A DNA stretch of 64,000 nucleotides. Origin: Pantoea sp. IMH (GTDB lineage: Bacteria > Pseudomonadota > Gammaproteobacteria > Enterobacterales > Enterobacteriaceae). Every line of letters begins with the position of its first letter. The first letter of the stretch is position 1. The notes beneath the pieces are model-generated. The model did not search any database. It was given only the letters and a program-made list of their open reading frames with translations, and was not told the DNA's origin. Positions 42,504-53,166 of the stretch are shown here, piece after piece. The position numbers and the translations under genes are program-made. The stretch is from positions 558,001-622,000 of the forward strand of contig NZ_JFGT01000005.1 in the NCBI RefSeq assembly GCF_000599885.1, given 5' to 3'.

Positions 42504-42736
42504 TACCAGCCGTTGGCGTTATCTGTCTCATTTCTCTCTTTATGATAAAGACGCCGCACAAAATCACGACCTCTAAGATGCATTTGGCGCGGCTAAAGTG
42601 TGTCATTTGTTAAAAATGTTACACTTCTGACATGGTGAATGTGGCATCCGCCAGCAAATAAACCGCCGGTAAGCGGTGGCCTTGCAGCTTTCGTGCGTAA
42701 CAGCGCAGCCTGGCCATAACAGAGGAAACGGAGACG
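42504..42736. promoter_or_regulatory. Divergent promoter region PBP2 paralogue / ygfF
   Basis: 233 bases between two divergent genes. The near-symmetric stretch GTGTCATTT...AATGTTACAC at 42600-42624 is a possible operator for ygfF, though its arms are unequally spaced. Confidence 0.3.
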
Positions 42737-43486
42737 ATGAGAAACAGAATTACCCTGATCACTGGCGGCGATCGCGGCATTGGCCGTGCGACGGCCCTGG
42801 CGCTGGCAGAAAAAGGCCATCAGGTCTGTATCGGATTTCGCCAGCGGGAGGAGAGTGCGATGGAGGTGGTTGAGAAGATACGCCATGCTGGCGGCACCGC
42901 CATCGCCGTTCAGGCGGATATCGCCGAAGAAGAGCAGGTCGTGGCGATGTTCCGGCAAATCGACCGCGAGCTTGGCCCGCTCACCGGGCTGGTGAATAAC
43001 GCCGCGATACTGATGCCGCAGTCCACCATTGAGGCGATCTCCGTACAGCGGCTGGCCACGATGTTCGCCACCAATATCAGCGGCAGCTTTCTCTGCGCCC
43101 GTGAAGCGGTGAAGCGGATGGCGGTGCGTCACGGCGGTGAAGGCGGCAGCATCGTTAATGTCTCTTCCGCCGCTTCCCGCCTCGGCGCGCCGCATGAATA
43201 TGTCGATTATGCTGCCTCAAAAGGAGCGATAGACACCTTTACCACGGGCCTCGCCGTGGAAGTGGCCGGGGAGGGTATCCGGGTAAATGCAGTGCGTCCG
43301 GGATTTATCTATACGGAAATGCATGCCGACGGTGGGGAACCTCTGCGGGTGGAGAGGGTAAAAGCGAGCCTGCCGATGAAGCGTGGCGGCCAGCCGGAAG
43401 AAGTGGCGCAGGCGATCCTGTGGCTGCTGTCCGATGAGGCATCTTATGTCACGGGAAGCTTCCTCGATCTTGCTGGTGGGAAATAA
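42737..43486 (+). CDS. ygfF: Short-chain dehydrogenase/reductase YgfF
   Basis: 249 residues, classical SDR: cofactor site TGGDRGIG (about 9-16), NNAA (about 90), catalytic Ser in NVSSAASRLG and Tyr-x-x-x-Lys in YVDYAASKGA (about 155-165), and the RPGFIYTEMHADGGEP and VTGSFLDLAGGK ends. It closely matches E. coli YgfF as recalled. NAD(P)-dependent oxidation or reduction of a small alcohol or sugar; the substrate is unknown (often labelled glucose 1-dehydrogenase-like). Monocistronic, with a terminator at 43524-43558. Confidence 0.87.
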   Translation: MRNRITLITGGDRGIGRATALALAEKGHQVCIGFRQREESAMEVVEKIRHAGGTAIAVQADIAEEEQVVAMFRQIDRELGPLTGLVNNAAILMPQSTIEAISVQRLATMFATNISGSFLCAREAVKRMAVRHGGEGGSIVNVSSAASRLGAPHEYVDYAASKGAIDTFTTGLAVEVAGEGIRVNAVRPGFIYTEMHADGGEPLRVERVKASLPMKRGGQPEEVAQAILWLLSDEASYVTGSFLDLAGGK

Positions 43487-43910
43487 CCTGCCACCGAAAC
43501 GCGCAGTACCCTGGCGCCTCAGTCCGCCTCCCCGTCCTGCTTTCAGCGGGGCGGTTTTACGAGATCTTTCTTCCCCCATCAGCGCCACTCACTCCTGACA
43601 ATGCCCTGCTAACGTAGCCCGTTTATGTGCTAATTTCAGGCTCACTTTCTGAGGCTAATGATTACCGGCATAAAGCCAGTCACAGCAACTGCGCCAGTTT
43701 TCATTCTCCCTTCATCAAGCGCTTTAGCCGATCCAGCCAGCGCGCCGGATTCAGCGAATGCACATAAAGAAGCGAACCGGCCTCCCGGTTTAGCCGCTCA
43801 GCTCCGCGTGATTTTTATGATTTCTTTATATCTCCCTCCCCCCTTTTAACGACATTTTTATATGTAATTTTTTAGACTTTTAGTCACTTAACTATAAGGG
43901 GAGTTTCACC
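43487..43910. promoter_or_regulatory. Region between ygfF and kdpF, with terminator and kdp promoter
   Basis: About 420 bases. After the terminator (43524-43558) the only notable element is the T-rich tract at 43853-43880 (TTTTTATATG, AATTTTTTAGAC), resembling the T-rich KdpE-binding site known upstream of kdpFABC in E. coli. A 63-codon frame at 43658-43849 is compositionally odd and not called. Confidence 0.4.
43524..43558 (+). terminator. Rho-independent terminator of ygfF
   Basis: CCGCC plus CCCG on the 5' side (43524-43534) pairs with CGGGGCGG (43547-43554), followed by TTTT. Good stem and a short T-run, 37 bases after the ygfF stop. Confidence 0.7.
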
Positions 43911-44000
43911 GTGAGCCTTGGATTACTGTCCGGCCTTGCGCTGGTGTGCCTGTTGCTGGGCTATCTCTTTTATGCCCTGTTCCGGGTGGAGGCGTTCTGA
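43911..44000 (+). CDS. kdpF: KdpF, small stabilising subunit of the K+ pump
   Basis: 29 residues beginning with GTG at 43911 and preceded by GGGGAG. Nearly all of it is one membrane helix ([21 protein letters not shown]), ending in RVEAF, the usual KdpF pattern. It stabilises KdpABC in the membrane. The stop overlaps the kdpA ATG (TGATG). It is too short for routine gene calling. Confidence 0.92.
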   Translation: MSLGLLSGLALVCLLLGYLFYALFRVEAF

Positions 44001-45685
44001 TGGCGTCAGAAGCATTTTTACTGCTGGCCAGCTACCTGGTCATATTACTGATCCTGGCGCAGCCGCTTGGCCGCTACCTTTCCGCGCTGATCGCCGATCG
44101 GCCCCTACGGGCGCTGGCACCGGTGGAAACCGGGCTCTGGCGTCTCTGCGGCGTGCAGGATAACGACATGAACGGGCGGCAGTATCTGACCGCCATCCTG
44201 CTGTTTAATCTGGCCGGGCTGCTCTTTCTGTTCCTGTTGCTGATGCTGCAGGGCGTGCTTCCGCTGAATCCGCAGCAGCTGCCGGGGCTCTCCTGGCATC
44301 TGGCGCTGAATACGGCGGTCAGTTTCGTCAGCAACACCAACTGGCAGGCCTACGCGGGCGAATCCACCATGAGCTATTTCAGTCAGATGGTGGGGCTTGC
44401 CGTGCAAAACTTCCTCTCTGCCGCCACCGGTATCGCGGTCGTTTTTGCCCTGATCCGCGGTTTCGCCCGTCGGGAAACCACCTGTCTGGGCAACGCATGG
44501 CGCGACCTGATGCGGATAACGTTGTTTGTCCTGTTACCGCTGTCGCTAATCATGGCGCTGTTTCTGGTCAGCCAGGGCGTGATCCAGAACTTTTCTCCCT
44601 ATCTGAGTGCGACAACGCTGGAAGGTGCGCAGCAGATCCTGCCGATGGGGCCGGTTGCTTCGCAGGAAGCGATCAAACTTATCGGCACTAACGGTGGTGG
44701 CGTATTCAATGCTAACTCGGCCCATCCGTTCGAAAACCCGACGGCGCTGACCAACTTTGTGCAGATGGTGATGATCTTTCTGCTGCCCGCCGCGCTCTGT
44801 TTTGCCTTTGGCGACACACTGCGCGACCGTCGGCAGGGGCATACGCTGCTCTGGGCGATGTCGCTGATTTTTATCGTCGCGGTCATTCTGGTGATGCTGG
44901 CGGAGACCGCCGGGAATCCGCATTTCCTGGCATCAGGTGCTGACAGCCCGCTGAACTGGGAAGGGAAGGAGAGCCGGTTTGGCATTCTCAATTCCAGCCT
45001 GTTTGCGGTGATCACCACGGCGGCCTCCTGTGGCGCGGTGAATGCGATGCACGACTCGTTTACCGCGCTTGGCGGCATGATCCCGCTGTGGCTGATGCAG
45101 CTGGGCGAAGTGATCTTCGGCGGCGTTGGTTCAGGGCTGTATGGCATGTTGATTAACGTCATGCTCGCCGTGTTTATCGCCGGGCTGATGATTGGCCGCT
45201 CGCCGGAATATCTCGGGAAAAAGATCGGCGTAACGGAAATGAAAATGGTGGCGCTTTATATCCTGATCGCTCCCTCGCTGGTGCTGCTGGGCAGCGCGCT
45301 GGCGATGATGACTGAGGTGGGCCGGGCCGGGATTTTTAATCCGGGGCCGCACGGCTTCAGCGAGGTGCTCTATGCGCTCTCTTCTGCCGCCAATAATAAC
45401 GGCAGCGCCTTTGCCGGACTGTCAGCCGCTACGCCGTTCTGGAACCTGCTGCTGGCTGCCGCCATGCTGCTGGGGCGCTTTCTGCCGCTGCTGCCGCTGA
45501 TGGTCATCGCCGCTTCACTGGCCGCGAAAAGAACGCAGCCGGCCAGCCCCGGCACCTTACCGACCCACGGCCCGCTCTTTGTCGGCCTGCTTATCGGCAC
45601 CGTCTTGCTGGTCGGCGCGCTCACCTTCGTCCCGTCACTGGCGCTGGGGCCGGTGACCGAACATTTGCAGTTAACGACGCATTAA
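44000..45685 (+). CDS. kdpA: K+-transporting ATPase subunit A
   Basis: 561 residues from the ATG that overlaps the kdpF stop; an upstream ATG at 43946 would lie inside kdpF and is rejected. Membrane channel-like subunit with four repeated selectivity-filter loops: [51 protein letters not shown] and [12 protein letters not shown], which set K+ specificity. Works with KdpB, C and F in high-affinity K+ uptake under K+ limitation. Confidence 0.97.
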   Translation: MASEAFLLLASYLVILLILAQPLGRYLSALIADRPLRALAPVETGLWRLCGVQDNDMNGRQYLTAILLFNLAGLLFLFLLLMLQGVLPLNPQQLPGLSWHLALNTAVSFVSNTNWQAYAGESTMSYFSQMVGLAVQNFLSAATGIAVVFALIRGFARRETTCLGNAWRDLMRITLFVLLPLSLIMALFLVSQGVIQNFSPYLSATTLEGAQQILPMGPVASQEAIKLIGTNGGGVFNANSAHPFENPTALTNFVQMVMIFLLPAALCFAFGDTLRDRRQGHTLLWAMSLIFIVAVILVMLAETAGNPHFLASGADSPLNWEGKESRFGILNSSLFAVITTAASCGAVNAMHDSFTALGGMIPLWLMQLGEVIFGGVGSGLYGMLINVMLAVFIAGLMIGRSPEYLGKKIGVTEMKMVALYILIAPSLVLLGSALAMMTEVGRAGIFNPGPHGFSEVLYALSSAANNNGSAFAGLSAATPFWNLLLAAAMLLGRFLPLLPLMVIAASLAAKRTQPASPGTLPTHGPLFVGLLIGTVLLVGALTFVPSLALGPVTEHLQLTTH

Positions 45686-45701
45686 CCGGCGGAGAAGAAT
45701 C

Positions 45702-47732
45702 ATGCAGCAGTTACCTTCAGCGCAGCGCAGCGCCCTGTGGCGGGCGGCGTTTACCGGCGCATTCCAGAAGCTCGATCCCCGCGTGCAGTACCGTAATCCG
45801 GTGATGTTTGTGGTCTATCTGGGCAGTATCCTGACGACGCTACTGGCTTTCAGCAGCACTACGCCGGGCTTTTTTTCCGTGGCTATCGCGCTCTGGCTCT
45901 GGTTTACCGTCCTGTTTGGTAATTTTGCCGAAGCGCTGGCGGAAGGCCGCAGCCGGGCCCAGGCGGAAAGCCTGAAAGCGATCAAAAAAACCAGCTGGGC
46001 GAAAAAACTGGCGGCGGCAGACTATGATGCTGCACGGCAGGAGGTCCCCGCTGAAAGCCTGCGCAAAGGGGACTTCGTGCTGGTGGCGGCGGGCGACATC
46101 ATTCCCTGCGACGGGGAAGTACTGGCGGGCGGTGCCTCCGTTGACGAGAGCGCCATCACCGGCGAGTCGGCGCCGGTAATCCGCGAGGCAGGCGGCGACT
46201 TTGCCTCGGTGACGGGCGGCACGCGCATGCTCTCCGACTGGCTGATCATTCAGTGCAGCGTCAATCCGGGAGAAACCTTTCTGGACCGGATGATCGCGAT
46301 GGTGGAGGGCGCCAGCCGCCGCAAAACGCCGAACGAAGTGGCGCTCACAATTCTGCTGATTGCGCTGACTATCGTCTTTCTGCTGGCCACCGCCACGCTC
46401 TATCCGTTTTCCGCCTGGGGCGGCACGCCGGTCAGCGTCACGGTGCTGGTAGCGCTGCTGGTCTGCCTTATTCCCACGACTATCGGGGCGTTACTTTCCG
46501 CCATCGGTATTGCGGGCATGAGCCGGATGCTGGGCGCGAACGTTATCGCCACCAGTGGCCGGGCGGTGGAGGCGGCTGGCGATGTGGACGTGCTGCTGCT
46601 GGATAAAACTGGCACCATCACCCTGGGAAACCGTCAGGCCAGCGCCTTTCTGCCCGCGCCCGGCGTTGAGGAGAAAGCGCTGGCAAACGCCGCCCAGCTC
46701 GCGTCACTGGCTGATGAAACGCCGGAAGGGCGCAGCATTGTGGTGCTGGCCAAGCAGAAGTTTGGCCTGCGGGAGCGGGACCTGGCCAGCCTTGATGCGA
46801 CCTTTATCCCTTTTTCCGCGCAGACCCGCATGAGTGGCGTGAATACCGGACAAATCCTGCTGCGTAAAGGCGCGGCGGACGCGATTCGTCGTCACGTTGA
46901 AAGTAACGGCGGTCAGTTCCCCGCAGAGGTGGAAAGCCTGGTGGAGCAGGTCGCCCGCAGTGGCGGAACGCCGCTGGTGGTGGCCGAGGGCAGTGTGGTG
47001 ATGGGCGTGGTGGCGCTAAAAGATATCGTAAAAGGGGGGATTAAAGAGCGGTTTGCCGAGCTGCGCCGGATGGGGATAAAAACCGTGATGGTCACCGGCG
47101 ATAACCCGCTAACCGCCGCCGCCATCGCCGCCGAAGCGGGCGTGGATGACTTTCTCTCGGAAGCGACGCCCGAAGCCAAGCTGGCGCTCATCCGTCAGTA
47201 TCAGGCGGAAGGCCGGATGGTGGCGATGACCGGCGACGGCACCAACGACGCCCCGGCGCTGGCGCAGGCGGACGTGGCGGTGGCGATGAACTCGGGAACC
47301 CAGGCCGCCAAAGAGGCCGGAAACATGGTGGATCTGGACTCCAACCCCACCAAGCTGCTTGAAGTGGTGCATATCGGCAAGCAGATGCTGATGACGCGTG
47401 GATCGCTGACCACCTTCAGCATCGCCAACGACGTGGCGAAATATTTTGCCATTATCCCGGCGGCCTTCGCCGCTACCTATCCGCAGCTCAATCAGCTTAA
47501 CGTGATGCGGCTGCACTCGCCGGATTCGGCGATTCTGTCGGCGGTGATTTTTAACGCCCTGATCATTGTGCTGCTGATCCCGCTGGCGCTGAAGGGCGTC
47601 AGCTACCGGCCCGTTTCCGCCGCCTCGCTGCTGCGCCGTAATCTCTGGCGCTATGGCGCAGGCGGGATCCTGGTGCCTTTTGTCGGGATAAAACTGATCG
47701 ACATGTTACTGACTGCTCTGCATCTGGTCTGA
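45702..47732 (+). CDS. kdpB: K+-transporting ATPase subunit B
   Basis: 676 residues, P-type ATPase catalytic subunit. The phosphorylated Asp is residue 301 in [10 protein letters not shown]; other motifs are TGESAPV (actuator), MSGVNTG near the ATP-binding site, and [10 protein letters not shown] plus [11 protein letters not shown] (hinge). Hydrolyses ATP to drive K+ through KdpA. Confidence 0.97.
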   Translation: MQQLPSAQRSALWRAAFTGAFQKLDPRVQYRNPVMFVVYLGSILTTLLAFSSTTPGFFSVAIALWLWFTVLFGNFAEALAEGRSRAQAESLKAIKKTSWAKKLAAADYDAARQEVPAESLRKGDFVLVAAGDIIPCDGEVLAGGASVDESAITGESAPVIREAGGDFASVTGGTRMLSDWLIIQCSVNPGETFLDRMIAMVEGASRRKTPNEVALTILLIALTIVFLLATATLYPFSAWGGTPVSVTVLVALLVCLIPTTIGALLSAIGIAGMSRMLGANVIATSGRAVEAAGDVDVLLLDKTGTITLGNRQASAFLPAPGVEEKALANAAQLASLADETPEGRSIVVLAKQKFGLRERDLASLDATFIPFSAQTRMSGVNTGQILLRKGAADAIRRHVESNGGQFPAEVESLVEQVARSGGTPLVVAEGSVVMGVVALKDIVKGGIKERFAELRRMGIKTVMVTGDNPLTAAAIAAEAGVDDFLSEATPEAKLALIRQYQAEGRMVAMTGDGTNDAPALAQADVAVAMNSGTQAAKEAGNMVDLDSNPTKLLEVVHIGKQMLMTRGSLTTFSIANDVAKYFAIIPAAFAATYPQLNQLNVMRLHSPDSAILSAVIFNALIIVLLIPLALKGVSYRPVSAASLLRRNLWRYGAGGILVPFVGIKLIDMLLTALHLV

Positions 47733-47741
47733 GGAAAACGC

Positions 47742-48317
47742 ATGAATATTTTACGTCCTTTGTTTTCTGTGTTTATTTTGCTGCTGATAATCACCGGTCT
47801 GGCTTATCCTCTGCTGACCACCGCGCTGGCGCAGTGGTGGTTCCCTGATGCGGCGAACGGATCGCTCGTCGTGCAGAATGGCGACCTCCGTGGCTCCGCG
47901 CTGATCGGCCAGCAGTTTACCCGCGCGGACTATTTTCATGGCCGTCCCTCCGCAACGGCAGAGGCGCCCTATAATGCGCTGGCGTCGTCGGGCAGTAACC
48001 TGGCCGCCAGTAATCCGCAGCTGGATGAGGCGGTACAGCTGCGGGTTGCCGCGCTACGCGCAGCGAATCCTCAGGCTTCTGAGCAGGTTCCCGTCGTGCT
48101 GGTGACCGCCTCGGCCAGCGGACTTGATCCGCATCTGCCGCCAGCCGCCGCGGAATGGCAGGTGCCGCGCATCGCCCAGGCACGGCATTTACGTGAGCAG
48201 GAAGTGAGGAAGCTGGTGGCAGAAAACACCCGCTATCCGCAGCCCGGCTTTCTCGGCGAACCGGTCGTGAATATCCTGACGCTGAACAGGGCGCTGGATG
48301 CCTTAACCCACCCATAA
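47742..48317 (+). CDS. kdpC: K+-transporting ATPase subunit C
   Basis: 191 residues: one N-terminal membrane helix (about 8-30), then a periplasmic domain with [44 protein letters not shown] and [25 protein letters not shown], the family signature. It links the pump subunits and raises ATP affinity of KdpB. 9 bases behind kdpB. Confidence 0.96.
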   Translation: MNILRPLFSVFILLLIITGLAYPLLTTALAQWWFPDAANGSLVVQNGDLRGSALIGQQFTRADYFHGRPSATAEAPYNALASSGSNLAASNPQLDEAVQLRVAALRAANPQASEQVPVVLVTASASGLDPHLPPAAAEWQVPRIAQARHLREQEVRKLVAENTRYPQPGFLGEPVVNILTLNRALDALTHP

Positions 48318-48326
48318 GGGAGCACC

Positions 48327-51011
48327 ATGGTAAAAGAACCTCAGCGGCCCGATCCCGATCTGCTGCTGGCTTTGGCCGGCAATGAAAGCCGGGGGAAACT
48401 GAAAATTTACTTTGGCGCCTGCGCGGGCGTGGGGAAAACCTGGAGCATGCTGCAGGAAGCGCGGCGCTTACGGGCGCAGGGGCTAGATGTGGTGGCGGGC
48501 GTGGTGGAAACGCACGGGCGGCAGGAGACGGCGGCGTTACTGACCGGACTTGAGCTGCTGCCCCGACGGGCCGGTGAGCGTCCCCATCACCAGGCGTTCG
48601 ATCTGGATGCGGCGCTGGCACGTCGTCCGGCGGTGATCCTGATCGACGAACTGGCGCATTCCAACGTGCGCGGCAGCCGTCATCCCAAACGCTGGCAGGA
48701 TATTGAGGAACTGCTGGAGGCGGGCATCGATGTTCTGACTACCGTCAACGTGCAGCACCTGGAAAGCCTGAATGATGTCGTCAGCGGCATTACCGGGATC
48801 CGGGTCAGCGAAACCGTACCGGATCCCTTTTTTGACGCCGCCGATGAGATCGTACTGGTCGATCTTCCGGCGGACGATCTGCTGCAGCGCCTGCGGGAAG
48901 GGAAGGTCTACGTTGGCGATCGCGCGGAGCGGGCGATTGAGCACTTTTTCCGCAAAGGGAATCTCTACGCACTGAGGGAGCTGGCGCTGCGCCGCACTGC
49001 CGATCGGGTTGACGATCAGGTGCGTGCCTGGCGCGAGATTAAAGGGCGCGAAGAGAAGGTCTGGCATGTCCGTGATGCAATCCTGCTCTGCATCAGCAGC
49101 GATACCGGCAGCGCCAAGCTGGTACGTATTGCGGCGCGCCTGGCGGCCCGGCTGGGCTGTGAATGGCATGCCATCACCGTTGAAACCTCTTCGCTGCACC
49201 GGCAGGGAGAAGCGCGGCGGCGGACGGTATTGCGGACCCTGCAGCTGGCCCAGAGTATGGGCGCGGAAACGGCCAGCCTCTCCGGTACGGATGAAGCGAG
49301 CGCTACCGTCCGCTACGCACGGGAACATAATCTTGGCAAAATTATCGTCGGGCGCACCACGCAGCGTCGCTGGCGCTTCACGCCCTCTTTTACCCAGCGC
49401 CTCAGCCAGCTTGGCCCCGATTTCGATCTGATTATCGTCGGGCTGGATGACGCGGTGGATTTCAAAACCGAACGCAGTGGCGATCTTCCGGCGAGCAACG
49501 CCAAATGGCAGCAGAGGCTGCGCGGTTGCGTTGCCGCCGTAACCCTCTGCGCGTTGATTACGCTGACCGGCCAGTGGCTGCTGCCCGGTTTTTCCCCGAC
49601 CAATCTGGTGATGATTTATCTGCTGGGCGTGGTACTGATCGCCACGGGGTTTGGCCGCCTGCCGTCCGTTTTCGCCGCCTTGCTGAATATTCTTGCCTTC
49701 GACCTGGTCTTTATTGCGCCGACCGGCAATTTCAGCGTGCATGACACGCAGTACCTGATGACCTTTGCCGTGATGCTGGCGGTCGGTGTAATCACGGCCA
49801 ATCTGACCGCAGGGGTACGCTATCAGGCACGGGTGGCGCAGCACCGGGAGCAGCGGGCGCGTTATCTGTATGAGATGGCGAACGGGCTGAGCCGGGCACG
49901 TCTGCCGGAAGATATTGCGCGGATCAGCCAGCAAATTGTCGGGGCGGCGTTGCAGGTCCGTTGTGAAATCTGGCTGCCGGATGCGCAGAACAGACCAGTG
50001 GCGCCCGACGTGAAAGCGCTGACCACCGTGCCCGATCCGGCGATCGTCAAATGGTGCTTCGATAAAGCTCAGGAGGCGGGCGCAGACAGCGATACCTTAC
50101 CCGGCGTGCCCTATAAAATCCTGCCGCTGATCGCCTCCGGCAGGGCGCTGGGATTGCTGATTATCGAATCCGGCCATTTCCGGCACCGGCAGCCTGAACA
50201 GCAGCGATTACTGGAAACCTTTATTATGCTTATCGCCGGGGCGGTTGAGCGGTTTACGCTTACCCAGCGCGAGCAGTACTCCCGGCTGGCAGCCGAGCGG
50301 GAAGAGTTACGCAATTCGCTGCTGGCGGCCCTTTCTCATGATCTACGCACGCCGTTAACGGTGCTGTTCAGCCAGGCGGAAATTCTGACGCTCAATCTAT
50401 CCGCTGAGGGTTCCGCCTATGCCGTGCAGGCCAGCGAGATACGGCAACAGACGCTCAGTACCATACGTCTGGTGAATAACATGCTGGATATGGCGCGGAT
50501 TGAGTCGGAGGGGTTCCGGCTGCGGGCGGACTGGGTGGCGCTGGATGAGGTGATTGCCAGCGCGCTACGGGCGCTGGATGGCGTATTTCCGACGCAAAAT
50601 GTTCATCTGGCGCTGCCCGACGAGATGCTGCTCCTGCATGCTGATGGCCCGCTGCTGGAGCGGGTTTTCGTTAATCTGCTGGAGAACGCCTGGAAATATG
50701 CTGGCGCCCAGGCCAGTATCCTTATCCGCGCGGAACAGCAGCAGGATAAACTGCGGATTGCCATCGAAGATAACGGGCCCGGCATTCCCGACGATAAAGC
50801 GCGCCAGATTTTTGATAAATTCACCCGTGGGCACGAGGAGTCCGCCGTGCCCGGCGTTGGCATGGGGCTGGCGATCTGCCGGGCTATCCTGACCCTGCAC
50901 GCGGGTGATATTGTCGCCAGCAATCTGCCGCAGGGAGGCGCCTGCTTTACCCTGACGCTGCCGCTGTTGCCCCCACCCGCCATGGAGGAACACCCTGAGG
51001 AAACACCATGA
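48327..51011 (+). CDS. kdpD: Sensor histidine kinase KdpD
   Basis: 894 residues. The cytoplasmic N-terminal KdpD domain has Walker A GACAGVGKT (about 30-38) and Walker B VILIDELAHSN, followed by a universal-stress-protein-like domain (about 250-370), four membrane helices (about 400-495), a GAF region, then the kinase: phospho-acceptor His671 in ALSHDLRTPLTVL, the N box VFVNLLENAWKYA and the G boxes DNGPGIPD and GVGMGLAIC. Senses low K+ and salt stress and phosphorylates KdpE. ATGA overlap with kdpE. Confidence 0.97.
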   Translation: MVKEPQRPDPDLLLALAGNESRGKLKIYFGACAGVGKTWSMLQEARRLRAQGLDVVAGVVETHGRQETAALLTGLELLPRRAGERPHHQAFDLDAALARRPAVILIDELAHSNVRGSRHPKRWQDIEELLEAGIDVLTTVNVQHLESLNDVVSGITGIRVSETVPDPFFDAADEIVLVDLPADDLLQRLREGKVYVGDRAERAIEHFFRKGNLYALRELALRRTADRVDDQVRAWREIKGREEKVWHVRDAILLCISSDTGSAKLVRIAARLAARLGCEWHAITVETSSLHRQGEARRRTVLRTLQLAQSMGAETASLSGTDEASATVRYAREHNLGKIIVGRTTQRRWRFTPSFTQRLSQLGPDFDLIIVGLDDAVDFKTERSGDLPASNAKWQQRLRGCVAAVTLCALITLTGQWLLPGFSPTNLVMIYLLGVVLIATGFGRLPSVFAALLNILAFDLVFIAPTGNFSVHDTQYLMTFAVMLAVGVITANLTAGVRYQARVAQHREQRARYLYEMANGLSRARLPEDIARISQQIVGAALQVRCEIWLPDAQNRPVAPDVKALTTVPDPAIVKWCFDKAQEAGADSDTLPGVPYKILPLIASGRALGLLIIESGHFRHRQPEQQRLLETFIMLIAGAVERFTLTQREQYSRLAAEREELRNSLLAALSHDLRTPLTVLFSQAEILTLNLSAEGSAYAVQASEIRQQTLSTIRLVNNMLDMARIESEGFRLRADWVALDEVIASALRALDGVFPTQNVHLALPDEMLLLHADGPLLERVFVNLLENAWKYAGAQASILIRAEQQQDKLRIAIEDNGPGIPDDKARQIFDKFTRGHEESAVPGVGMGLAICRAILTLHAGDIVASNLPQGGACFTLTLPLLPPPAMEEHPEETP

Positions 51012-51679
51012 GAAATTTGCTGATTATCGACGATGAAAAACAGATTTGCCGCTATTTAAGGGTCGCGCTGGAAAACGACAATATCCGGGTGTTTGAGGCC
51101 GGAACGCTGGCGCAGGGACTGACCGCCGCCGCCGCCCGGCGTCCCGATCTGGTTATCCTCGATCTGGGCCTGCCGGATGGCGATGGCGTGTCGTTTATCC
51201 AGCAGTTTCGTCAGTGGAGTCCTAAGCCTGTCATCGTGCTTTCCGCCAGGACGGGCGAAGAAGATAAAATTGCCGCGCTGGATGCGGGCGCGGACGATTT
51301 TCTCTGTAAACCCTTCGGCATGGGCGAACTTCAGGCGCGGGTTCGCGTTGCGCTGCGTCGCCACGACCAGGGCAGTGAAGATGTGGTCACGTTCGGAGAT
51401 ATTACCGTTAATCTCAGTGCGCATACCGTCACGCGCGGTGATGCATCGCTGCATCTCACCCCCACGGAGTTTCGTCTGCTGGCGCTACTGGTAAGCAATC
51501 CGGGAAAGGTGCTGACGCAGGCGCAGATCCTCCGGCAGGTCTGGGGGCCTAACGCCAGTAATAACAGCCACTATCTGCGCATCTATATGGGCCATCTGCG
51601 TCAGAAGCTGGAAGAGACGCCGGCCCGCCCGCAGCATTTCATCACGGAAAATGGCGTGGGATACCGGTTCGTGCGCTGA
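51008..51679 (+). CDS. kdpE: Response regulator KdpE
   Basis: 223 residues, OmpR/PhoB type. The receiver (1-118) has the acidic pair Asp8-Asp9, phospho-site Asp52 (LVILDLGLPDGDG), the switch Ser in VLSARTGEEDK and Lys in CKPFGMGEL; the winged-helix DNA-binding domain follows (about 128-223, ending YRFVR). Activates kdpFABC, probably from the T-rich site upstream of kdpF. Last gene of the kdp run. Confidence 0.97.
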   Translation: MRNLLIIDDEKQICRYLRVALENDNIRVFEAGTLAQGLTAAAARRPDLVILDLGLPDGDGVSFIQQFRQWSPKPVIVLSARTGEEDKIAALDAGADDFLCKPFGMGELQARVRVALRRHDQGSEDVVTFGDITVNLSAHTVTRGDASLHLTPTEFRLLALLVSNPGKVLTQAQILRQVWGPNASNNSHYLRIYMGHLRQKLEETPARPQHFITENGVGYRFVR

Positions 51680-51790
51680 CTGGCACTTAGCAGTAATAAC
51701 GAACAGGGCGGAGCGGGACGCTTCCTGCTACCGCGAAAGAGCCGGCTGGTCGCATCCGCGAAACCGCTCACGCCTCAGTCGCGCCTGCGG

Positions 51791-52090
51791 CTATTGCCGC
51801 TCAGCCTCCGGACAGTGAACCTCAGCAAGCCGGGAAAGATAGCGCGGCTCATCGTTGGTTTTTAAAGCCTGAACCACGGAGAGCAGCTGATCGTGATGTG
51901 GCGCATCTGCTAAAAACCGCTGCCTTAACGCTTCATCAGGCACGCTGGCCGGGATCTGGCAATGGCTGCGCAGGTCGTCGGTCATTTTTTGCTGTTTCAG
52001 GGCAAAAGCGAGATTTTTATAGGGCGACCCCGCCTGCGCGACGGGCACAGCTAACGCCAGCAGGATCAGCACCCTTATCAGGTAAGTCAT
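51791..52090 (-). CDS. Small secreted protein, YicS-like
   Basis: 99 residues with a clear signal peptide (MTYLIRVLILLALAVPVAQA) and a mature part with two Cys (SHCQIPAS and EVHCPEAE) that could form a disulfide. The pattern of SPYKNLAFALKQQKMTDDLRSHC and RYLSRLAEVHCPE resembles E. coli YicS, an uncharacterised periplasmic protein, as recalled. Function unknown. It follows the HAD phosphatase in the same direction after a 60-base gap, so it may be read through from the sulfatase-Bat operon or be on its own promoter. Confidence 0.55.
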   Translation of the reverse strand: MTYLIRVLILLALAVPVAQAGSPYKNLAFALKQQKMTDDLRSHCQIPASVPDEALRQRFLADAPHHDQLLSVVQALKTNDEPRYLSRLAEVHCPEAERQ

Positions 52091-52149
52091 ATTCTTCTCC
52101 CGGTTAATTGAGAATGTTCAGGCAGATAGCATCAGCATAGTCGCTTCCT

Positions 52150-53166
52150 TCAGCCTCGTGGGCCTGACTCATTACAGAGAGCGGGATCGAAAACCGTTTT
52201 CCACGCTTTTTTCATATCGACGATGACCCAGCCCTTTTGGGGAGCCTGTCTGAGCCCGCTGATAAGCTTTCCACTGGCTGGCGGATGCGCATCGTAAGCA
52301 TATTCACGCGCAGCATCGGTGTGATGAACCAGTAAACCAAAGGTTTTGTAGGTCGGATTGGCGGAAGTGTACTGTAGCATCGGCACATCGCCGTCGCTGT
52401 TACCGAAAGCACCGACCGGACGCCGTCCCATAAAGAGATGGATGGCGACCGGCTTCATCGCTTCATCATCATAGAAGGCACCGTTCATCGTTTTCCGCAG
52501 TTGCGTGCCATTATCGGTCAAAGAGAATTCACTCAGCGAAAAGGAGCCGACAACCTGTTCGGGTGGAATGCCATACATTTTTTCCGCCAGCACGCGCATA
52601 AAATCGATGCCGCCACCGGACACAATCCAGGTTTTGAAACCGTTATCCCGCAGATAATCCAGCAACTGGCGCATCGGCTGATAGCCAAGCTGGTCATATC
52701 GGCAACCGAAACGCACATGCTGATGGCTCCCGGCCCAGTTGCTGACCCGCTGGCTGAATGCTTCCGTTGTCATACCGCTGTGCGTAAGCGTCATCAACTG
52801 CATCAGCCCCTTTTTGCCCGACTGCATCACCGCGTTCATATCGTTGTTAATAACCGCCTGTACTAAGGCATCGTTATTCCATTCCGGGTGTTGCGGGGCG
52901 AGGCGTTTGATTTCATCCATCACAAACTGCAGTTGAAAGGTCAGCGGCGCTTCCGGCCACAATGTGCCGTCATTATCAAACACCACATAACGCTGACTGA
53001 CGGGGATGAAATCTTTGCTATCCGATGAGGTGGTTTCCTGCACCCATGTTTCAATAGCCTGTTTTGCGTGACCGTCATTCCATGCGCTAAGCGGATCGTC
53101 TGCCGCGAAAGCCGAACTGAGATGAGCCGTCATCAGCACTGCCAGCAAGGATTTTAGTTTCATCAT
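52150..53166 (-). CDS. Secreted HAD-family phosphatase
   Basis: 338 residues with a signal peptide (MMKLKSLLAVLMTAHLSSAFA). HAD motif I is FDNDGTLW (catalytic Asp pair, about residues 63-67), motif II VSGGGID, and motif IV GNSDGDVPML with Mg2+-binding Asp. The large cap between motif I and II (FQLQFVMDEIKRLAPQHPEW...) is like that of periplasmic phosphoserine/phosphorylcholine phosphatase relatives. It should hydrolyse a phosphomonoester in the periplasm; the substrate is unknown. Start coupled to the BatD-like gene by ATGA overlap, making it the last member of the operon chain. Confidence 0.8.
   Translation of the reverse strand: MMKLKSLLAVLMTAHLSSAFAADDPLSAWNDGHAKQAIETWVQETTSSDSKDFIPVSQRYVVFDNDGTLWPEAPLTFQLQFVMDEIKRLAPQHPEWNNDALVQAVINNDMNAVMQSGKKGLMQLMTLTHSGMTTEAFSQRVSNWAGSHQHVRFGCRYDQLGYQPMRQLLDYLRDNGFKTWIVSGGGIDFMRVLAEKMYGIPPEQVVGSFSLSEFSLTDNGTQLRKTMNGAFYDDEAMKPVAIHLFMGRRPVGAFGNSDGDVPMLQYTSANPTYKTFGLLVHHTDAAREYAYDAHPPASGKLISGLRQAPQKGWVIVDMKKAWKTVFDPALCNESGPRG

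Noticed and set aside
42600-42624. GTGTCATTT...AATGTTACAC as a firm operator
   Set aside because: The arms are unevenly spaced and only partly complementary, so it is noted only as a possibility within the intergenic region.
43658-43849. 63-codon plus-strand frame before kdpF
   Set aside because: Low-complexity Ala/Pro-rich translation, no ribosome site, lies in the kdp promoter region.
43946-43999. Upstream ATG for kdpA
   Set aside because: It lies within kdpF; the ATG at 44000 overlaps the kdpF stop in the usual TGATG arrangement.
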